From Liopterus haemorrhoidalis (Eukaryota > Arthropoda > Insecta > Coleoptera > Dytiscidae): DNA of 64,000 bases. The translations under genes and the position numbers were made by a program. Every line of letters begins with the position of its first letter. The first letter of the stretch is position 1. The stretch covers positions 20,620,092 to 20,684,091 of the forward strand of contig OZ020611.1 of the NCBI GenBank assembly GCA_963971575.1, in the 5' to 3' direction. Under the pieces are notes generated by a model. That model was given only the letters and a program-made list of their open reading frames with translations, made no database searches and was not told the DNA's origin. This document shows positions 58,873-64,000 of the stretch, piece after piece.

Positions 58873-60247
58873 AAATATCATTATTTATCTAAAGTCTAAT
58901 TAAAATCATACCTCTGCTGATCTTGATAATTTTAACAGTTTCTTCCCACTGGTCGGTAGATATTCAATCTTCCATCTCAAATTTTTTTCACAGTTCTGTT
59001 TTGTTTCATCATCGTCACTTCGTACTATCCACTGTAATCGCCTGCCTCTCATTTTCTTTGTAAAGATTTGATTACAGAGATACGATAATTGTAAATAAGA
59101 CATTTCTTTAAAAATGTCTGTTTTTTCAATATTTTTGCTGTAACAGCATGTAATTACTGAGCCAAATCATTAGTATACAAAACTTTTATTTTGAAAATAA
59201 AATTTCAAGGCTATAGAATATAAAATCCTCTTAATTAACTAAAGTAACAATTAAAATAAAGTTCGATAATCTAAAAGACTCTTCGATAAAATTAAATGCA
59301 TAGCTATAAAAAATATTACAAAAAACATTCTAATAGTACATTTAACTCAACAAATTATACATTTTTATTCTACCAGTAGAAAAAGTAATCTTAACTGGTT
59401 AATTAGTTAAGAGTTACTTTAAGATTCGGCTGAAAGTGATAGGATTAAGTACACAAAAAATTAGTTAACTAATCGGACATTCAACTAAACAAATTTATTT
59501 TTTGTAGTCACAAAAATATTTATCTAGGCGTAGATTTTTTATAGGGCTTAGGCTGAAATCTAAACTAATTTTAGCACCCAATCCATTCTTCTTGCAAAAC
59601 GTGGAAATAAACAAAGCAAATTATTTTTTAACATGGGATATCAATAAATGTCTGTGTAAGATCATTTAAAATCAATGAAATCTATCTATTGGGATTAGAA
59701 GACTCTAAGAGAAATTAACAGCCAATATATAAAATACAAACTAAAAAAAATATAGTGAATAGACCATAAATACACAGGCTTTTATTGGTTTACAAAGATT
59801 TGGCACAAAATAAAGCAAGATTATTATTATTTCGTATGGAACAGGCAAAATAGAACAGATCGAGTAATACAAATACAGTGCACACCGTTTAATTTGATCA
59901 CATGGGGACTCGGAGTTTTGATAACAATAACCGAATAATAATAATGTCCGAAAAAAACATGAACACAAAACTTTATTAATTAATTAAAAATACATATCTA
60001 AAATGACAGTAAATAAATTATGCAATTAACTAAAAAATCTAAAATAAATAAAAAATTCTTTCATTTAAATTTCAAAATATATGTATGTATGTATATGTAA
60101 TTATTCTGCATACACATATGTACTTATTAACAAAAAGAAATTCAAATTAAAAAAACTCATCCAGCGTTGTTTGTCTCTGATTTTCGCGGAGCACATTATT
60201 ATTAAAAATTTCATCAGGCCAGATTTCAGTTGAGGTAAACCCTAACA
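58873..60247. other. unassigned AT-rich DNA
   Basis: No gene or element recognised. Confidence 0.4.
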
Positions 60248-60250
60248 TTA

Positions 60251-60890
60251 AAAAAAAAACAACTGTGGCCACCACAGGACCGACCGCCATCAAAAGTACT
60301 TGTATAAAATACATTCTAGCAGCAGAGTAGAAATAACTTGGCCTAATATTTTCTAACAGAGATATTATTTATCATGACCATGGAAACGTTACATATAAGT
60401 ATGAAAAAATTGAGACTGAAAAAAATTTAAAAAGATTTTACAAATATTTGTCGAAATTTCCCGTTTTATCAAAAAACGTCTGAAATAAAAGTTATTAGTT
60501 ATTGCATTTATAGCAACTTTTGTTCAATAAATTTTTTCGAAATATTTTTCTGTTGCTAAATATTCGCAAAAATCTTAAAATCGACACGAGTAAACTTCCA
60601 TTTCTAGTCAACCGATTTTTACCAAAAGTTGATCAACTTGTGTCATTGATGTCAAAAGTTTAAATATGTAGTTTCATAAAAATCCTTTTAGCCTAATTTG
60701 CTCTGCACGTGTACACAGACAGACTGGCAGACAGACGGTCAGACAAACAGACCGACAGACATCATGCTAAAAATAGTCAAAACGTTATGTAGGGACCTCA
60801 ATTCGTGGAGATCCATCGAAATCTCGAAATGTCAAAATCGGTACGATCACAATATCTCCCTTATATATGTTGACGGTCGGTAAAAATTGG
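60251..60890 (+). repeat. DINE-1-like repeat, family 3, copy 2
   Basis: Matches 13929-14530: CTGTGGCCACCAC, TAGAAATAACTTGGCCTAAT, AATCTTAAAATCGACACGAG, CAGA microsatellite (60714-60760), TCACAATATCTCCCTTATAT and GGTCGGTAAAAA. Confidence 0.75.
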
Positions 60891-60916
60891 AAATACAGTA
60901 TATTTTAATCAATTTT

Positions 60917-61010
60917 GCTCACCTCCAAAATATAAGTGATGAGCAAAAGAAAAAGTCCTCACCTGCAAAATCCAAGTGATGAGCAAAAAAAAAGGTCATC
61001 ACCTCTTCAA
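60917..61010. repeat. ~39-bp GAGCAAAAAAAAGGTCCTC minisatellite (locus 4)
   Basis: Two units and a partial, with AGTGATGAGC, an A-rich loop and GGTCATCACC forming a near-perfect hairpin. Here it sits between a DINE-like repeat and a Tigger remnant. Confidence 0.85.
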
Positions 61011-61012
61011 AC

Positions 61013-61509
61013 TACAAACCCGGAGATTTTATAACTAAACCCGGAGCCACGAGACTCTGGCCGGAAGCCTTGAGACTTCGGGTGAAAACCTAAGACCTCG
61101 TCACCCTTCTCGTAATGCATCTGAAAACCAGATGACCTCACGATGTTTTGCTTCACATCACGCCGCAAAACATCCAACGCTTTTCTCATTTTGCTGCTTG
61201 TTGGAGGTTGCAATATTTCTATATCTTCCTCTTGCTCTTGATTTTCAATTGATGACATTGTTACACTTTTACACATTACACTTTCACAAATGTCTTCTCT
61301 GAAACATTTATTTGATTATCTATTGTTATCCACTCCTCGCTTATCGTCATGTCAGGTGGCTGAATGGTTTGGTTTTTATTTTCTATATCTTCTTTCGAGA
61401 AGCCACCATGTTTGAAACAATTTTTAATTGTTATTTTAGATACTTGGTTCCACGACATGGTAATGAGATGTAAAGCGTCAAGTAAATTGATATTGCGGCA
61501 TAAGTGCAA
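61013..61509 (-). pseudogene. Tigger transposase C-terminal half
   Basis: Minus strand: NINLLDALHLITMSWNQVSK, ITIKNCFKHGGFSKEDI, then an acidic linker (NQEQEEDIEILQPPT) reached through a stop near 61276, and a tail. The L-L-D-A-L-x-x-I-x-x-x-W...T-I-x-N-C-F-x-H-x-G-F motif is the conserved region after the DDE domain of pogo/Tigger transposases. The catalytic core is absent. Confidence 0.75.
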
Positions 61510-61519
61510 TAATCTAGAC

Positions 61520-61585
61520 TAGTGATTCTCAACCTTTTCTGGCACGGGACCCCCCAAAATAACGTAAATATTGTCTGCGGCCCCC

Positions 61586-61646
<61 letters not shown>

Positions 61647-62271
61647 ACTCACAAGGTGTATCAAGATAGAGGAAACACGATGTTTCTCGAAAAGACGATT
61701 CGTGAGCAAGTTGGGAAAAAAAATAGGTGACCAGAGATTACCGAAATAATTGGATGGTGGTATTAAAATTTTCCTAAATAATCCGGAAGTACAGAATATC
61801 AAGGACGACTTCGATTTTTTATATAGGAACGTATGGCGTGTTGCGTATATTTGAATAAAGCTTTTGAAAAGAAACAACTTTTACATAAATATGTTTTTAA
61901 TATCTGTTATGGTTACCAATAATGGCTTGCAAGTATTTTTATTTACATGTGTTCAAAGTTGCTTTCCATTTTGAGCACTTTCGCATCCTTACCCTTTAGT
62001 TAACAGTAGCTCGGAGCATAACAAAAAATATTGCACGTTCATGTCGTACCTTCCTGAAAGTACCTCCAACGCGAACCGTTTAAATTAGTTGTCAAAATAA
62101 GTATAATTTATTTTATTTATGTTTAAATAGTATATTTTCATAAATATAAATGTCATATATTTATGAATATATCTTGCAATATTGAGAGTTTTAATAATTG
62201 CATGCTTCAATCTTGTATGACTTCGCGGCCCCCCGACGAAGCTTTCACGGACCCCCGGTTGAGAAACGCTG
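61520..62271. mobile_element. hAT element, Charlie-like termini, copy 2
   Basis: Ends TAGTGATTCTCAACCTTTTC and CCGGTTGAGAAACGCTG, same as copy 1 at 25904-26748. Flanks ATCTAGAC (61512-61519) and ATCTTAAC (62272-62279) match at 6 of 8. Contains a TA and AG microsatellite at 61588-61640. 752 bp. Confidence 0.9.
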
Positions 62272-62513
62272 ATCTTAACAATGTCTGTAAAGATCTTTGT
62301 AAAGTGTCGGCTGATAACAAAAGATTTATTGTTCGTGACGAAATCAATCCTAAGAAAAAAATGATAATATAAACCGAAATCAAGATTACTATAAACGACG
62401 TTTTTTTTTTTTTTTTTGTAGTTGTATACGTCCGGCACGTTATTCGCGAAAGTGATAACAATATCCGCATGATAATATTATCCGTGATTCCAATAAGCGG
62501 CATGCACTGTATC

Positions 62514-62780
62514 TGGGATCCATTTTTTCAGACGACGGAAAAATAGACCGAAAAATAACAGAACGTGTTGGGGCTACTGGTAAGCCATTTAACAGCATTA
62601 AGGATTCCTTTTTAGCAAAACGGAAAAGTTCGACAGAGGCTTAAGTCCTGGTCTTTAAGAAAATGGCCATGCCAATACTAATACATTAGTCAGAAGCTTG
62701 GACAGAATCAGAGGAAATTAGAAACAGAATAAAAAGCATCGAAATGAGGTTCCTTCGGTAGAACCAGGGTAAGACATAAT
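62514..62780 (+). pseudogene. RTE-like RT fragment
   Basis: YLGSIFSDDGKIDRKITERV, FNSIKDSFLAKRK, a stop, KMAMPILIH, stop, SEAWTESEEIRNRIKSIEMR and FLR, clearly homologous to residues ~226-320 of the 419-codon ORF at 37717. It resumes after the 932-bp insertion as ARIRNTEYKD at 63718-63750. Confidence 0.85.
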
Positions 62781-63712
62781 AGGGGATACGCATAAAATTT
62801 GTATTTCCTTAAAACTACATTATTTTGATATGTTAATGTTAGTTATGTCACCTAACAAAACAAAAATTACATTTTAATTAATATTATAGCCAAATTTTTG
62901 AATTAAAATATTGTAAATTTGAAATAAGCCGACCACGGAGCGAAGGTTGCCGAGTAAAACGACTGAGTATGACGTCAAACGATAGGGGTTTCACATCACA
63001 GATACAGCTACAACATAATCTTTACACGTGTGTGTATTGTATTGTTCGAGAGTTTTGTATTTGTTTTAAGCAATTTTTCACGCATTTATTATTAAAATGG
63101 CAGATAACGATTTTGTTAGGGCTCAGAGTGATAATTTACCCAACATTGATGCATTTATGCTCATGAAATATATGAAAAATAATGAATGCTACAGTGCTGA
63201 GGAAATACGTGGTGTCAAAGTAATTTTTATTTTATATTCTATAACTTTATGTAAACAAACGCTGCAACTCTGTAAAATGTAAATATTTATGTAATTTAGA
63301 TGTCAGAATTTTACTACATTGTTTACATGAAGTTACAAAACGTTAGAGGCATAATTGAAATACTGCAATATAAGTTATCTATTTTAATATAAAATTTAAT
63401 TCGGTAAACATGTATAAATTGTTTTTATAGAATTAAACTTTATTTTAACTAAAATCACTCTAACTTTACATAACCTATGAAAGTTATACAAACAAATAAG
63501 TTCACAACAGACTATGTACGCCGGTAAGCTAGTAGTGTCATACGTCAGTTAGAAGGGGTATGACGTCACACGTCGTTTTCGCGCGCTACATACATTTATG
63601 ATTTTTTTAAGCCTTCAAATTACAAAAAAAATAAAATAAAAACTGTTTTTTATGTTTATATGCAACAAGAGGAATATAATAAAAAATAAAAAAAAAATCA
63701 TGCCTATCCCCT
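62781..63712 (+). mobile_element. ISL2EU-like element carrying one exon
   Basis: Inverted ends AGGGGATACGCAT and ATGCCTATCCCCT, inserted in the RT fragment between AAGACATAAT and ATTGGCCCG. Duplication is AT (or TA if the end is taken one base in). Subterminal TATGACGTCA words occur at both sides (62970 and 63560). Two-bp AT target duplication plus the exon content fit the ISL2EU group of PIF/Harbinger relatives. 932 bp, non-autonomous. Confidence 0.65.
63097..63219 (+). pseudogene. first exon of a YqaJ/SWIM-type transposon protein
   Basis: ATG at 63097 gives 41 codons, MADNDFVRAQSDNLPNIDAF then MLMKYMKNNECYSAEEIRGVK, ending exactly at a GTAATT donor-like site (63220). The L-P-x-I-D-x-F-M...F/Y-M...C-Y-x-A-E-x-R-x-V-K pattern is the start of the SWIM/YqaJ-containing accessory proteins of ISL2EU-type transposons as I know them. 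No stop or shift within it. No downstream exon is present inside the element. Confidence 0.5.
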
Positions 63713-63751
63713 ATTGGCCCGAATAAGAAATACAGAGTATAAAGATTTTTT

Positions 63752-64000
63752 TCCATGTATGCACACCAGACATAATGCTAGGTGCATATTTTGTATGGGA
63801 CGTAGGCATTCAAGGTACAGAAATTTTATTGTCAGTCCCATATATATATATTTTTTTGCTATATTATTAACATTAAATGTTGACGTTGTATGATTGAATA
63901 TTAAGTGATTAGAATAGAGTTAATGTATTTGTCCTTACTCAACACTCATAACAATTTTGTCAAAAGATGTCAAATGACACATTAACGAAATCTAACACCG
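63752..64000. other. unassigned to window end
   Basis: No gene recognised; a short TA run at 63841-63850. Confidence 0.4.

Larger units (their letters stand above)
61013..62511 (-). mobile_element. pogo/Tigger remnant interrupted by hAT
   Basis: The 5' end on the minus strand is CAGTGCATGCCGCTTATTGG at 62511 downwards, next to TA (62512-62513). The transposase C-terminal half lies at 61013-61509. A hAT element is inserted at 61520-62271. The 3' inverted repeat at the low end was not found. Confidence 0.65.

Overview
This window is non-genic, AT-rich nuclear DNA from an arthropod, most probably an insect. That follows from its transposon spectrum (mellifera-type mariner, Tc1, pogo/Tigger, hAT, PIF/Harbinger-like, RTE-like and Jockey/I-like LINEs, a tRNA-derived SINE, DINE-1/Helentron-like repeats) and from long CA, CT, AG and TA microsatellites. 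The order cannot be fixed from sequence alone. I see no convincing host protein gene, tRNA, rRNA or bacterial-type operon. Almost every readable coding stretch is transposase or reverse transcriptase.

Layout. 1-7 kb: a LINE reverse-transcriptase remnant, two RTE 3' ends, a 116-bp foldback, a SINE nested in a Helentron-like repeat, and a dead Tc1 transposase. 8.6-10 kb: a mariner interrupted by a 129-bp retro-insert with a 17-bp target duplication that carries a complete hammerhead-ribozyme fold. 10.9-12.1 kb: a 5'-truncated RTE-like LINE with an open 333-codon reading frame. 12.6-18 kb: hAT elements and two DINE-1-like families, including a 1-kb hAT element with internal tandem repeats and a hAT element split by an RTE insertion. 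18.8-31 kb: pogo/Tigger, mariner, Charlie-like hAT, a Harbinger-like 1.25-kb element, and a twin-primed (5'-inverted) LINE. 31.5-35 kb: a 580-bp CA array inside a DINE-like repeat, a hAT MITE and a TTAA-flanked element. 37.6-39 kb: a complete-ended RTE-like deletion derivative with an intact 419-codon chimeric ORF. 39-41.3 kb: a Helentron-like repeat, two inverted-repeat elements and a 752-bp near-perfect palindrome. 42-45.8 kb: a 3.75-kb pogo-type element with another pogo-type element inside it. 46.1-51.4 kb: inverted and direct copies of one Helentron-like family. 52.9-55.2 kb: a mariner containing a Harbinger-type MITE, then a hAT containing a TA-flanked MITE. 55.9-64 kb: more TIR elements, a tandem 218-bp repeat, a second Charlie-like hAT inside a Tigger remnant, and a 932-bp element carrying one clean exon of a likely YqaJ-type transposon protein.

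The elements do not act as a pathway. The readable story is nested insertion, and many boundaries here rest on target-site duplications seen in the sequence: TA for mariner/pogo, 8 bp for hAT, ATT or TTA for Harbinger-like, TTAA for Kolobok/piggyBac-like, and 8-17 bp for retroelements. The three observations I rate highest are the hammerhead-bearing insert at 9256-9384, a hairpin-forming ~39-bp minisatellite shared by three unrelated hAT families, and the open chimeric RTE ORF at 37717-38976.
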